Positions 35,776 to 45,005 of a stretch of 52,364 nt of DNA are shown one piece after another. Positions within the stretch are counted from its first letter, which is position 1; each line of letters opens with the position of its first letter. The notes under the pieces are model-generated. The model was not told where the DNA came from and did no database searches. It saw only the letters and a program-made list of their open reading frames with translations. The translations under genes and the position numbers were made by a program. Source of the stretch: Actinomycetota bacterium (GTDB taxonomy: Bacteria; Actinomycetota; Actinomycetes; Actinomycetales; Kineosporiaceae). The stretch is taken from positions 1 to 52,364 of the forward strand of contig JAUPKQ010000074.1 in NCBI GenBank assembly GCA_030837345.1. Direction: 5' to 3'.

Positions 35776-37518
35776 GTGTCAGCATACAAGACACTGCGTG
35801 ATGGTGGTTACTGGCAGTTAAGGGTCCTGACCGATTGGCGCATTATCGGGCCGTTTCCCCGAATCGGTCTCCGCGAAGGGGATCACCTCCTCGACACGAT
35901 GGCCGGGCGGCGGGCGCGTGGTGCCATCCGGCTGGCGCGAGGTGTCGTCCGAATCGGGGGTCGTGTGAGGCACGTTGTCCGCTGGTCCGCCCCGCCTGAG
36001 GCCGCCGTGTCCTCCCGGGCGTCGTCCGACGCCGGGCAGGCCGCCGAGCGGGCCCTCGCCGAGCGGACCGCTATCGACCGGTCTCCCGGGCGTGAGCAGG
36101 CCCCCCCGCTGGGCGGCATGGACGTCGCCGGTCTCGTCGCCGTCCTGGACGGCATGGACGCCGCCGTCGTCGCTGTTCGCACGGGTGGTACCGAGGTGCT
36201 GGTCAACGCCGCCGCCCGCTCCCTCTACGACCTGCCGGACGATCGGCCCGTCGTCATCGACGACCTGGCGTGCCGGGTCCGGATCTTCCACGCCCACTGG
36301 CGGCGACGGATGGGGGTGGATGAGCTACCGCTGATCAGAGCGCTGTCCGGTCGTGCGGTCGAGGCCGAGACGCTCGTCCTGCCGCTGGAGCGGAAGTGGT
36401 CGGGGGAGGAGCTCCTCCTCCCTGAGGACATCCCCCAGGGGCGACGCCTCCGCCTGAGGGCCAGGCCGATCCTCGACCGCACCAGGACCGTCGTCGGCGC
36501 CGTCTGCACCGCGCAGGACATCACCGATCTCCGCACCGAACACACGAATCTCGCCCGCCGGGCCGAGGAGCTGTCGGCGATCCACGAGGTCACCCGGGCG
36601 ATCCTGGAGGACGCCGACGCGCGGCAGGCGGTGTGCGAGGCCTCGCTGAGGGTCTCCCACGCCAAGTTCTCCAGCCTGTTCGAGCCGGACGGGCTCGGGG
36701 ACCTCGTCTGTACCACCTGCTCGGGAGACGACCTGGTCGGCATCCGGTTACCCGAGGACGGTTCCTCGATGATCGCGGAGGTCTTCGAGACCCGCCGCCG
36801 GCATGTGCTCCAGGGCGGTCCGGGGTGGCCGGAGACCGGGGAACGGGTGTTCGACCTCGGCTCGTCCCGGATCGGAGGGCCGCTGACGTCCGGGATCTGG
36901 CTCCCCGTGATGAACGGCGCGCGGTGCATCGCCGTCCTGTGCCTCGCCTTCCCCGACGGTGTCCCGGTGCAGGAGTACGTACCCGTCCTCGACGTCCTCG
37001 CCGGTGAGACGGCCATGGCGATCGAACGGCAGGACTTGATGCGCAGGCTCCGGGAGGAAGCGACCTCCGACGGGTTGACCGGTGCGTCGAACCGCAGGGT
37101 CTGGGAGGAGGAGCTGCCGCGCTCGCTCTCCGGGGCAGCCGGGGAGGAGACGCCCGTTTCCTTGATCATGCTTGATTTCGACCATTTCAAGAGCTACAAC
37201 GACACTCACGGTCATCCTGCGGGCGACGCCCTCCTCCGCGAGGTCGTCGCCTCGTGGCGTCCGCTGCTTCGCGCGGGGGACCTCCTGTGCCGGTACGGCG
37301 GGGAGGAGTTCGTTGTGCTGCTGCCCGGGCGGGAGCTCGACGAGGCCGCCGAGATCGCCGAGAAGTTCCGGGCCGTCGTCCCCAGCGGGCAGACCTGTTC
37401 GGCGGGCGTCGCCCGGTGGGACGGGGAGGAGTCACCCGAGCGGCTCGTCGAACGGTTGGACGCCGCCCTGTACGCAGCGAAACTGGACGGTCGCGATCGC
37501 GTGAGTATCGCGGACTGA
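35776..37518 (+). CDS. PAS-GAF-GGDEF diguanylate cyclase
   Basis: A protein of up to 580 residues. A PAS domain (~115-260, ending VGAVCTAQDITDLRTEH), a GAF domain (~275-420) and GGDEF (~430-578) with MLDFDHFKSYNDTHGHPAGD follow in order. The motif is GGEEF (~507) and RAGD five residues earlier is an I-site, so it should make c-di-GMP with feedback. The GTG at 35776 is the longest frame, but the first ~25 codons have poor G/C bias, include a TTA codon and lack a Shine-Dalgarno. The true start may be ATG 35899, GTG 35965 or ATG 36118. TGACA-N11-TGTCA at 35761-35781 may be a regulatory site. Confidence 0.85.
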   Translation: MSAYKTLRDGGYWQLRVLTDWRIIGPFPRIGLREGDHLLDTMAGRRARGAIRLARGVVRIGGRVRHVVRWSAPPEAAVSSRASSDAGQAAERALAERTAIDRSPGREQAPPLGGMDVAGLVAVLDGMDAAVVAVRTGGTEVLVNAAARSLYDLPDDRPVVIDDLACRVRIFHAHWRRRMGVDELPLIRALSGRAVEAETLVLPLERKWSGEELLLPEDIPQGRRLRLRARPILDRTRTVVGAVCTAQDITDLRTEHTNLARRAEELSAIHEVTRAILEDADARQAVCEASLRVSHAKFSSLFEPDGLGDLVCTTCSGDDLVGIRLPEDGSSMIAEVFETRRRHVLQGGPGWPETGERVFDLGSSRIGGPLTSGIWLPVMNGARCIAVLCLAFPDGVPVQEYVPVLDVLAGETAMAIERQDLMRRLREEATSDGLTGASNRRVWEEELPRSLSGAAGEETPVSLIMLDFDHFKSYNDTHGHPAGDALLREVVASWRPLLRAGDLLCRYGGEEFVVLLPGRELDEAAEIAEKFRAVVPSGQTCSAGVARWDGEESPERLVERLDAALYAAKLDGRDRVSIAD

Positions 37519-37539
37519 ATGAGGGGAGGTCTGGCCTAT

Positions 37540-37580
37540 CACCGCTTTCGAGGTGAATGCTGTGCCTCACAAAGCGGGTG
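37540..37580 (+). terminator. Probable terminator after the PAS-GAF-GGDEF gene
   Basis: CACCGCTTT (37540-37548) faces AAAGCGGGTG (37571-37580), pairing with one bulged G. An inner GAGG/CCTC can pair as well. It starts 22 bases after the stop. It has no T-tract. Confidence 0.4.
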
Positions 37581-37690
37581 AAACTAGGTGAAAGGCGTTA
37601 CCTTGCTGTTCGATCATTCGTTCCGATCTTGAGCATTCTTCGGGCCGGTGCGGCGCAACCTGACGCGGAGTGGGTCGCGAGGAGGTGGCT

Positions 37691-40342
37691 GTGACGGATT
37701 CCGTGGGGATCTCGGCCGTGCCCGCCGAGGATTCGGACCCCCAGGACACCGGGGATCCCGGCGACGTGTTGCTGCGCCTGCTCGCGACCGGTGAGGATCT
37801 CGTTCTCGACGAGATCCTCGACGCCGTCGGTTGTCTCCTCGTCGTCCTGGATCTGGGTGGTCACCTCGTCCGGTGGAACGCCGTCTGCGACCGGCTGTCC
37901 GCCGAGCCTCTGTCCGGGTTCGCGTCGGGCGACGCCGTGATCGACGCCCTGGTGCCCCGGGAGGAGGCCGCCGGCGTCCGGCAGGCCGTCTCCGCCTTGG
38001 CCTCGGGGACGATCGACCGTGCGTCGACGATGAGCCACTGGAGGGGGCGGACAGGGCTGCACCTGCTCGCCTGGACGTGTCTGCGCGTCGAGGTCCCGGA
38101 CGGCCCCCTTCTCGTCGGCCTCGGGGTCGAGGTGCGTGACGGCGACGCGGTGCGATCCGCGCTCGACACCGGGGACCAGCGGTTCCGGCTGCTCGCGGAG
38201 GCCCTGCCCGACCTCGTGTACCGGTATGTCGTCCCCGGGCCGGGGATGCCGGACGCCGGGCACCTCGAGTACGTCAACCGGTCCGTCCTCGACCTGACGG
38301 GGTACAGCCCGGCCGAGCACTACGCCGACCCCGGGATCGGGTCGAGCCTGGTGAACGGGGAGCGGGACGGCCTGCTGGGCGCGATGGCCGAGATCCCGGA
38401 CAGCGATCTGCCGCGGCTGCTCAGCTGGACCCGGCGCGACGGATCGCTCGTCTGGGTCGAGCACCGCGCCGTCCACGTCAAGGACTCCTCCGGAGCCCTC
38501 GTCGCCGTCCAGGGGGTCCTGACCGACGTCACCGAGAGGGTCCTCGCCGAACGCATCGCGGAGGCCCAGGCGCGGATTCTGGAGCTGATCGTCCAGGGGC
38601 GTCCTCTTTCGGAGTCACGCGACTGCGCCCTGACCGCGGTCCAGACCGAGCTGCCGGGCACTTTCGCCGTCCTCCTCGAGCGGACGGGCGACGTCGTCCG
38701 GGTCGCGGCCGTCCCGTCGGCGCCGCGGCTGACGGGACTTCGCTGCGCCCCCGGAGCCGCTCGCCGGCTGACCTTCGGTCCGTCCGACCCGCCGGTTCCC
38801 GGCGGGCGTCCCGCCGTCCACCGGGATCCGGAGATCATCGCCGTCCTGCCCGACGAGCTCCGCGACGAGGTGCTGCGTCGCGGCGCCGACGGGACGTGGT
38901 GGGTCCCGGTCACGGTCACCGGTTCGGGCCGGGGCGCCTACCTCGTCGTGTTCGCGGACCGCGCCCTGGACGCCGACCGCGAGGTCCGTGTGCTCGCGAG
39001 CCTCGCCCGGCTGCTCGCGATCGCCGACGAACGCGACCGTTCCGTGCGGGCGCTGGAGTACCAGGCCCACCACGACGGCCTGACCGGGCTCGCGAACCGC
39101 CACCAGTTGATGGACCGTCTCGCCGCGTCCCTCAAGCAGGTGCCCGGCGGCGGCAGGGCGGTCGCGGTCATCTTCTGCGACCTCGACCGGTTCAAGACCA
39201 TCAACGACTCGCTCGGGCACTCCGTCGGCGACGCCCTGCTCGTCGAGGTCGCGGGCCGCCTGCGCGAGGCGACCGCGGACGGCGATCTCGTCGCCCGGAC
39301 GGGGGGCGACGAGTTCACGGTCATCCACGAGTGCGCCGCGGACCCGAGGACCGCGGCGGTCGCCGCGATGCGCCTCGTCGCCGCGATGGAGGCGCCGTTC
39401 CGGATCATCGGGAGGCAGGTCTACACCTCGATGAGCGTCGGGGTCGCCCTCGCGATCGCTCCGGGAGCGAGCGCGGAGGCCCTGATCCGGGACGCGGACG
39501 CGGCGATGTACCGGGCCAAGGAGCTCGGCGGCCACCGGGTCGAGATGTTCGACCTCATCATGCAGGTCCGCGCCCGCGAGCGGCTCGAACTCGAGATGGC
39601 GCTCCACGGTGCCCTCACGGGGGCGGAACTGACCGTCGCCTACCAGCCGCAGGTCCTGCTCTCGACGGGCCGCGTGATCGGCGCGGAGGCGTTGTTGCGG
39701 TGGAAGCACAACGGACAGCTCGTCCCGCCGACGGACTTCGTGCCGGTCGCGGAGGAAACCGGCCTCATCGTGCCGATCGGCGCGTGGGTCCTCGGGATCG
39801 CCTGCCAGGAGGCCGTCCGGCAGAGCGTCGTCGTCCCCGGGTTCCAGGTGGGGGTGAACCTGTCGGCCCGCCAGCTCGCCGATCCCGAGCTGACCGACCA
39901 CGTCGCCCGTGCCCTCTCCCTGAGCGGGCTGCCTCCGCAGCAGTTGTGCCTGGAGGTGACCGAGACGACCCTGATGGACGACGCCCCGGCGGCGATGACG
40001 ACTCTCCGCAATGTGCACGAGCTGGGGGTGACATTCGCGATCGATGACTTCGGAACGGGCTATTCGAGCCTGCTCTACCTCAAACGGTTTCCGGTGAGCG
40101 CCTTGAAGATCGATTCAGGGTTCGTGCGGGGGCTCGGCTCCGACCCGGACGACGAGGCGATCGTCGCCTCGACGATCCAGCTCGGCAACGCCCTCGGACG
40201 GTGGGTGATCGGTGAGGGCGTCGAGACCCTCGCCCAGGCGGAGCGTCTCCAGGCCCTCGGATGCCGGTACGGGCAGGGCTACCGGTTCGGCCGGCCCGGC
40301 GCGCCCGAGAACCTCTACCTCGGACCCGACCCGGCGCAGTGA
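37691..40342 (+). CDS. PAS-PAS-GGDEF-EAL dual c-di-GMP protein
   Basis: An 883-residue protein. PAS-like (~30-150), PAS (~160-290), a GAF-like region (~300-450), GGDEF (~455-625) and EAL (~635-880). GGDEF is intact (TGGDEF, ~538) without an I-site Arg. The EAL domain keeps its residues: EALLRW (~666), Asn in GVNLSARQ, Glu in LEVTETTL, DDFGTGYSSL, the Lys in ALKIDSGFV, GEGVET and Gln in YGQGYRF, so phosphodiesterase activity is likely. GTG 37691 has GAGGAGGT upstream and is preferred over GTG 37670. Net direction, synthesis or breakdown, cannot be read from sequence. Confidence 0.88.
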   Translation: MTDSVGISAVPAEDSDPQDTGDPGDVLLRLLATGEDLVLDEILDAVGCLLVVLDLGGHLVRWNAVCDRLSAEPLSGFASGDAVIDALVPREEAAGVRQAVSALASGTIDRASTMSHWRGRTGLHLLAWTCLRVEVPDGPLLVGLGVEVRDGDAVRSALDTGDQRFRLLAEALPDLVYRYVVPGPGMPDAGHLEYVNRSVLDLTGYSPAEHYADPGIGSSLVNGERDGLLGAMAEIPDSDLPRLLSWTRRDGSLVWVEHRAVHVKDSSGALVAVQGVLTDVTERVLAERIAEAQARILELIVQGRPLSESRDCALTAVQTELPGTFAVLLERTGDVVRVAAVPSAPRLTGLRCAPGAARRLTFGPSDPPVPGGRPAVHRDPEIIAVLPDELRDEVLRRGADGTWWVPVTVTGSGRGAYLVVFADRALDADREVRVLASLARLLAIADERDRSVRALEYQAHHDGLTGLANRHQLMDRLAASLKQVPGGGRAVAVIFCDLDRFKTINDSLGHSVGDALLVEVAGRLREATADGDLVARTGGDEFTVIHECAADPRTAAVAAMRLVAAMEAPFRIIGRQVYTSMSVGVALAIAPGASAEALIRDADAAMYRAKELGGHRVEMFDLIMQVRARERLELEMALHGALTGAELTVAYQPQVLLSTGRVIGAEALLRWKHNGQLVPPTDFVPVAEETGLIVPIGAWVLGIACQEAVRQSVVVPGFQVGVNLSARQLADPELTDHVARALSLSGLPPQQLCLEVTETTLMDDAPAAMTTLRNVHELGVTFAIDDFGTGYSSLLYLKRFPVSALKIDSGFVRGLGSDPDDEAIVASTIQLGNALGRWVIGEGVETLAQAERLQALGCRYGQGYRFGRPGAPENLYLGPDPAQ

Positions 40343-40379
40343 CCGGAGGAGGACCCCGGACCCGTCGTCCCAGGGAAGA

Positions 40380-41306
40380 TCAACGTTCGGCCCCGGCCCG
40401 CGCCGGGGTGAGCTCGTCGGCGTAGTGACGGAGGAAGAGCTCCTCCAGCGTGGGAGGGCTGCTGGCCAGGCTGCGTACGCCCGCGGAGGTGAGGGCGCGC
40501 AGCAGGGCGTCGAGGTGGTCGGTGTCGATCTCGCACCGGACCCTGACCAGGCCGTCCCGGTGGTCCGTCGTGAGGCCGTGGACGCCGGGGATCCGGTCGA
40601 TGCCCTCGGGCGCCGCCGCGAGGTCGGCGGTGACCGACGTCCGGGTGAGGTGGCGCAGGTCCGCCAGGCTGCCGGACTCGACGACCCGGCCGTTCCTGAT
40701 GATGCTCACGCGGTCGCAGAGGGCCTCGGCCTCGGCGAGGATGTGACTCGACAGCAGCACCGTCCGGCCCTGGGCCCGGACCTCGGTGATGCACCGCTGG
40801 AAGATCTCTTCCATGATCGGGTCGAGCCCGGAGGTCGGTTCGTCGAGCAGGAGCAGCTCCGCGTCGCTCGCGAGCCCGGCGACGAGGGCCACCTTCTGGC
40901 GGTTGCCCTTCGAGTAGGTCCGCGACTTCTTCGTCGGGTCGAGTTCGAAGCGGTCGAGGAGCTCGGCCCGGCGCCGGGGGTTCAGCCCGCCGCGCAGATG
41001 CCCGAGGAGGTCGATGATCTCGCCGCCGGTCAGATTCGGCCACAGGGCGACGTCCCCGGGCACGTAGGCGAGACGGCGGTGGAGGGTGGCGACGTCCCGC
41101 CAGGGGTCGCCGCCGAGGAGGCTCGCGGTGCCGGCGTCGGCACGCAGCAGGCCGAGCAGGACGCGGAGGGTCGTGGTCTTGCCCGCGCCGTTGGGGCCGA
41201 GGAAACCGTGCACCTCACCCGTCCGGACGGTGAGGTCGAGACCGTCGAGGGCACGCAGGCCGCCGAAGCACTTGACGAGGCCGCTGACGTCGATGGCCGG
41301 TTCCAT
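40380..41306 (-). CDS. ABC transporter ATP-binding protein without a visible permease
   Basis: A 308-residue ABC-2-type exporter ATPase. Walker A is GPNGAGKTT (~38), signature SKGNRQKVA (~134), Walker [13 protein letters not shown] (~152) and the H-loop LLSSH. A C-terminal ~90-residue domain with a [10 protein letters not shown] end is typical of drug/lipid-type ABC-2 ATPases. Normally a permease follows; here the minus-strand downstream neighbour is the converging EAL gene, and upstream is a flavodoxin on the other strand. The membrane partner must be encoded elsewhere or is lost. Confidence 0.9.
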   Translation of the reverse strand: MEPAIDVSGLVKCFGGLRALDGLDLTVRTGEVHGFLGPNGAGKTTTLRVLLGLLRADAGTASLLGGDPWRDVATLHRRLAYVPGDVALWPNLTGGEIIDLLGHLRGGLNPRRRAELLDRFELDPTKKSRTYSKGNRQKVALVAGLASDAELLLLDEPTSGLDPIMEEIFQRCITEVRAQGRTVLLSSHILAEAEALCDRVSIIRNGRVVESGSLADLRHLTRTSVTADLAAAPEGIDRIPGVHGLTTDHRDGLVRVRCEIDTDHLDALLRALTSAGVRSLASSPPTLEELFLRHYADELTPARAGAER

Positions 41307-41452
41307 GAGGGGGACGTTACGTCAGCCGGGGCCGTTCGGCGAAGGGGCTGCCCGCTCGTCCCGTCGGGAAGTGCGGAACGGGGTCCGGGTCCGTGCGCCC
41401 GGGGCATCGTGACTCCCGGTGTCGAGCGAGGTCGGTCGAGCGAGGTGGGGTC

Positions 41453-42040
41453 GTGCGCGTCCTGGTCGGCTACGAGAGCGTGACGGGTAACACCCGGCTG
41501 GTCGCCGAATCGATCACCGCCGGGATCCGGTCGACGGCTCCCGGGGCCGTGGCACGGTGTCTCCACGTCGGCAGGCTGGCCTCCGAACCTCCGGCCGCCG
41601 ACCTGTTCGTGCTCGGCGGCCCGACGCACTTCCACTGGCTCCCGGGGGAGTGGACGCGGCAGCTGTGGGTCCGGGGGGTCCTCGACGCGAGCCGGCGAGG
41701 TACCGGTGAAGGGCATCAGCACCTGGAGACCGGGGCGGCCGGGCCGGGGGTCCGCGAGTGGCTGGGCGGGCTGGAGGAGATCACGTCCGCCGTCCGCCTG
41801 GCCGCGGTCTTCGACACCCGGCTGGACCGGCCGCTGGCCGGGGGCGCGGCCCGGAGGATCGCCCGGGACCTCCGCCGCCACGGCTACCACCTGATCGCTC
41901 CCCCGCAGGAGTTCGTCGTCGAGGACCTGGCCGGACCGCTCCGGGCCGGTGAGGCCGACCGCGCGTGGCAGTGGGGCGTCCTGCTGGGGGATCTCGCCGG
42001 TCAGCTCCTCCACGAGCCCGGGAACGACCCGGTCCCCTGA
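41453..42040 (+). CDS. Flavodoxin-family protein
   Basis: A 195-residue FMN-binding flavodoxin-like protein. It opens VRVLVGYESVTGNTRLVAE with the phosphate-binding S-x-T-G-N-T loop; VLGGPTHFHWLPG marks the second FMN loop. GTG 41453 fits the fold start; the longer upstream frame is unlikely. Redox partners unknown. The stop lies 80 bp before the LacI-GGDEF-EAL gene, so they may share a transcript. Confidence 0.85.
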   Translation: MRVLVGYESVTGNTRLVAESITAGIRSTAPGAVARCLHVGRLASEPPAADLFVLGGPTHFHWLPGEWTRQLWVRGVLDASRRGTGEGHQHLETGAAGPGVREWLGGLEEITSAVRLAAVFDTRLDRPLAGGAARRIARDLRRHGYHLIAPPQEFVVEDLAGPLRAGEADRAWQWGVLLGDLAGQLLHEPGNDPVP

Positions 42041-42041
42041 C

Positions 42042-42083
42042 GGTCCGGGACGGTTCAGGTCCGGGACGGTTCAGGTCCGGACA
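42042..42083. repeat. 16-bp tandem repeat between flavodoxin and sensor gene
   Basis: GGTCCGGGACGGTTCA occurs at 42042-42057 and 42058-42073, and a partial third copy follows to 42083. It lies in the short leader of the next gene. Confidence 0.8.
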
Positions 42084-42119
42084 GGAGCTAAAGGCGGCTG
42101 CCGGAGGTGACGAAGGAAC

Positions 42120-44954
42120 TTGTCGACGACTGCTGACCGGTTCGAGCACAGCCTTGCGACAACGGAGGGTGCGGTGCCGCGTGACCAAGGACCGGTGATA
42201 CTGGTCATCGAGCATCCCAGTTCCTTCCAGACCGAGCTCGCGGCAGGGCTCCACTCCGTGCTCGAACCGCTCGGGATCCCCCTCGTCGTCCAGCTCTGGG
42301 GCGAGAGGACCGCGCAGCCCCCCGACACGCTGGTGGACCTGCTGGAGCACTTCACCCCGCGGGCGATCGTCATCAGTTCCCTGCTCAGGGGGATGTCGCA
42401 GGAGAACCTGGAGGCGCTCCTCGCCCAGCACCGTGACGTCCCGAGCCTCCACGTCTTCGACAAGGGCGGACGAGGTTCGCTGCGTCCCGACAACGTCCAG
42501 GGCATGAAGCTGGTCGCCGAGCACGTCGTCCGCGACTGCGGGGCCCGGCGGATCCTCGTCGTCCGGGGTGTCGAACAGCATCCTGAATCCCAGGACCGCG
42601 AGCGCACCCTGCGCCGTGAGCTGGCCCGGCTCGGCAACCCGGTGAAGGACGACGACATCGTCACCGGAGCGTTCGACCGGGACACGTCGTACCGCGTCGT
42701 CCGTGAGGCGTTCCGGCGTGATCCCGGCATCGACGCCGTCATCGCCTTCAACGACCGCTCCGCCCTCGGCGCGATCGACGCGGTCACCTCCCTGGGCAAA
42801 CGCGTGCCCGACGACGTCGTCGTCACCGGATTCGACGACGAGATCTTCGCCACGTTCTCCCGCCCGTCGCTGACGACGGTGAGCCAGAACCTCGTCCAGA
42901 TGGGGCGGACCGCCGGTGAGGTCCTCCTGAACCTCCTGTCGGGCAAGGAGGTCGGTGAGATCTGTCTGCCCGTCCGGCTCCGGGTCCGCGGGTCGACCCA
43001 GCGTGCCCCCGCCGGAGCGGCCAAGACCGGGCAGGCCGGGCCGATCGGGCAGGCCGGGCCGGACCCGGTGAAGCCCGAGGCGGACCCGTCGAAGGCCGAG
43101 ATCCTCTGGGGACAGATGACGGCCCTGGACGCCGGGGTGGCGATGAGCCGCCGGCTGATGGCGTGCGACACGACGAACCAGGTCGCCGAGCAGCTGGGCG
43201 TCAACCTGCCGGTCCTCGGGATCACCCGGGCGTTCCTCGTCCTGCGGCAGGAAGGGCCCGAGGTCGCCTCCGGACGCGGCGTCCTCGCGCTGTCGTACTT
43301 CGACGGGCAGCACCAGGAACGCCAGGCGGAATCGTTCGACATCCACGGCGTGCTCCCGGAGGCCCTCAAGGAGCAGCTCAGCCGGGGAACCCTGATGATC
43401 CAGCCGCTGGAGACCGACGAGTCCGGGATCGGCTACTTCATCTTCGAACAGCCTTTGCAGCAGGTGAGCTTCACGGGCGAGATCCTCCGGATGGGCCTCA
43501 GCAGCACGATCGACACCATCCGCCGGACGGCGAGGCTGCGCGAACGGACCCAGCAGCTCGAACACGAGATCGCCTCCCGGCAGGAGGCCCAGCAGGCGCT
43601 GATCCACCAGGCGAGTCACGACGCGTTGACCGGGCTCGTCAACCGTGTCGCGTTCCTGGGCATCGCCGACGCGCTGATCTCCAGCGGGGTGGGCGGGGCG
43701 ATGGTGCTGGTCGACCTCGCCCGGTTCAAGGACGTCAACGACGTCCTCGGCCATGCGGTCGGTGACGCCTTGCTGCGGGAGGTGGCGTCCCGGATCAGCA
43801 CCTTGATCGACTCGCGTGGCACGGTCTGCCGTCTCGGGGGCGACGAGTTCGCCGTCTTCTCGCCGGGCGCCGGGGACCCTGAGGACGGGCTGATCCTGGC
43901 GCGGGAGATCCTCACCGCGGTCCATGACCAGTACCGCCTCGACGGCGTCGCGCTCGACGTCGAGGGACACATCGGGGTCGCCTGCGCGCCCGAGCACGCC
44001 GAGGACGCCGGAACGTTGCTTCAGATGGCCGATCTCGCCATGCACGCGGCCAAGACCAGGCGTATCGGGACGGCGTTGTACAACCCGGACGAACAGCAGC
44101 GGACCCAGCGGCGGCTCTCCCTGCTCGGAGAACTGCGTCGCGCGCTCAGCGAACGGGAGTTCGTCATTCACTACCAGCCCGTGGTCGACATCCTGCGCGG
44201 GCGGGTGAGCGGGGTGGAGGCGCTCGTACGCTGGGCCCACCCGACCAGAGGTCTCCTGCCGCCGTCCGAGTTCATCGATATCGCCGAGCAGACCGGGCTG
44301 ATCCACGACCTGACCACCTACGTGATGGACCAGGCTCTGGACGACTGCCACCACTGGCTGGACGCCGGGTTGCGGCTGGTCGTCGCCGTCAACCTCTCGG
44401 TGCGGCGGCTGACGGACGTCGACCTGACCCTGGAGGTGTCGCAGCTCCTGGCATGGCACCGGGTCCCGGCGTCCCAGCTGGTGCTCGAAGTGACCGAAAC
44501 CGCCGCGATGGCCGACCCCGACCGGGCGCTGGAGGTCCTGCGGGACCTTCGTGACCTGGGAGTCTGCCTCTCGGTCGACGATTTCGGCACCGGGCACGCC
44601 TCCCTCGCCTACCTGAGCCGCCTCCCGGTGAACACGTTGAAGATCGACCGGTCCTTCGTGTTGTCGATGGAGTCGGACCGGGCGAATCTGACAATCGTCC
44701 GTTCGATCCTCGACCTCGCGCGGAGCCTCGGGCTCGACGTGATCGCGGAAGGGGTGGAGACCGCCACGGCCTACAACGCCCTCGCGACCTACGGGTGCGG
44801 GGAGGCCCAGGGGTACTGGCTGGCGAGGCCCTGCCCGGCGGAGAGGATCCCCGCGATCGTCGAGGAACTCCGGCGCCGTCTGCTGAACTACGCTCCGGTG
44901 CCCCTGGTCCCACAGCCCCGCCGGCAGGAAGAGCCCGTGCGCCCCCTGGTGTGA
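42120..44954 (+). CDS. LacI/RbsB-type ligand-binding domain fused to GGDEF-EAL
   Basis: A 944-residue soluble protein. Residues ~25-300 are a periplasmic-binding/LacI-type fold (Peripla_BP_3): DNVQGMKLVAEHVVRDCGAR, AVIAFNDRSALGAIDAV, VVVTGFDDEIFATFSRPSLT and QMGRTAGEVLLNLL. The LacI headpiece HTH is absent and there is no signal peptide or membrane helix, so the sensor is cytoplasmic. A linker, a ~150-residue region of unclear fold and a coiled coil (~465-490) lead to GGDEF (~495-650; LGGDEF ~573, no I-site) and EAL (~670-920; VEALVRW, NLSVRRL, LEVTETA, DDFGTG, LKIDRSFV, AEGVET intact). TTG 42120 has AAGGAA; GTG 42174 with GGAGGG is an alternative. A sugar or nucleoside ligand is likely. Confidence 0.88.
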   Translation: MSTTADRFEHSLATTEGAVPRDQGPVILVIEHPSSFQTELAAGLHSVLEPLGIPLVVQLWGERTAQPPDTLVDLLEHFTPRAIVISSLLRGMSQENLEALLAQHRDVPSLHVFDKGGRGSLRPDNVQGMKLVAEHVVRDCGARRILVVRGVEQHPESQDRERTLRRELARLGNPVKDDDIVTGAFDRDTSYRVVREAFRRDPGIDAVIAFNDRSALGAIDAVTSLGKRVPDDVVVTGFDDEIFATFSRPSLTTVSQNLVQMGRTAGEVLLNLLSGKEVGEICLPVRLRVRGSTQRAPAGAAKTGQAGPIGQAGPDPVKPEADPSKAEILWGQMTALDAGVAMSRRLMACDTTNQVAEQLGVNLPVLGITRAFLVLRQEGPEVASGRGVLALSYFDGQHQERQAESFDIHGVLPEALKEQLSRGTLMIQPLETDESGIGYFIFEQPLQQVSFTGEILRMGLSSTIDTIRRTARLRERTQQLEHEIASRQEAQQALIHQASHDALTGLVNRVAFLGIADALISSGVGGAMVLVDLARFKDVNDVLGHAVGDALLREVASRISTLIDSRGTVCRLGGDEFAVFSPGAGDPEDGLILAREILTAVHDQYRLDGVALDVEGHIGVACAPEHAEDAGTLLQMADLAMHAAKTRRIGTALYNPDEQQRTQRRLSLLGELRRALSEREFVIHYQPVVDILRGRVSGVEALVRWAHPTRGLLPPSEFIDIAEQTGLIHDLTTYVMDQALDDCHHWLDAGLRLVVAVNLSVRRLTDVDLTLEVSQLLAWHRVPASQLVLEVTETAAMADPDRALEVLRDLRDLGVCLSVDDFGTGHASLAYLSRLPVNTLKIDRSFVLSMESDRANLTIVRSILDLARSLGLDVIAEGVETATAYNALATYGCGEAQGYWLARPCPAERIPAIVEELRRRLLNYAPVPLVPQPRRQEEPVRPLV

Positions 44955-45005
44955 CGCCACCGGTTCGACGGCCGGTCGCTCCCGGTGAGGGCGGCGCGGC
45001 CGGCG

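Noticed and set aside
42120-42300. LacI-type transcription factor
   Set aside because: There is no helix-turn-helix before the ligand-binding fold and catalytic GGDEF/EAL domains follow.
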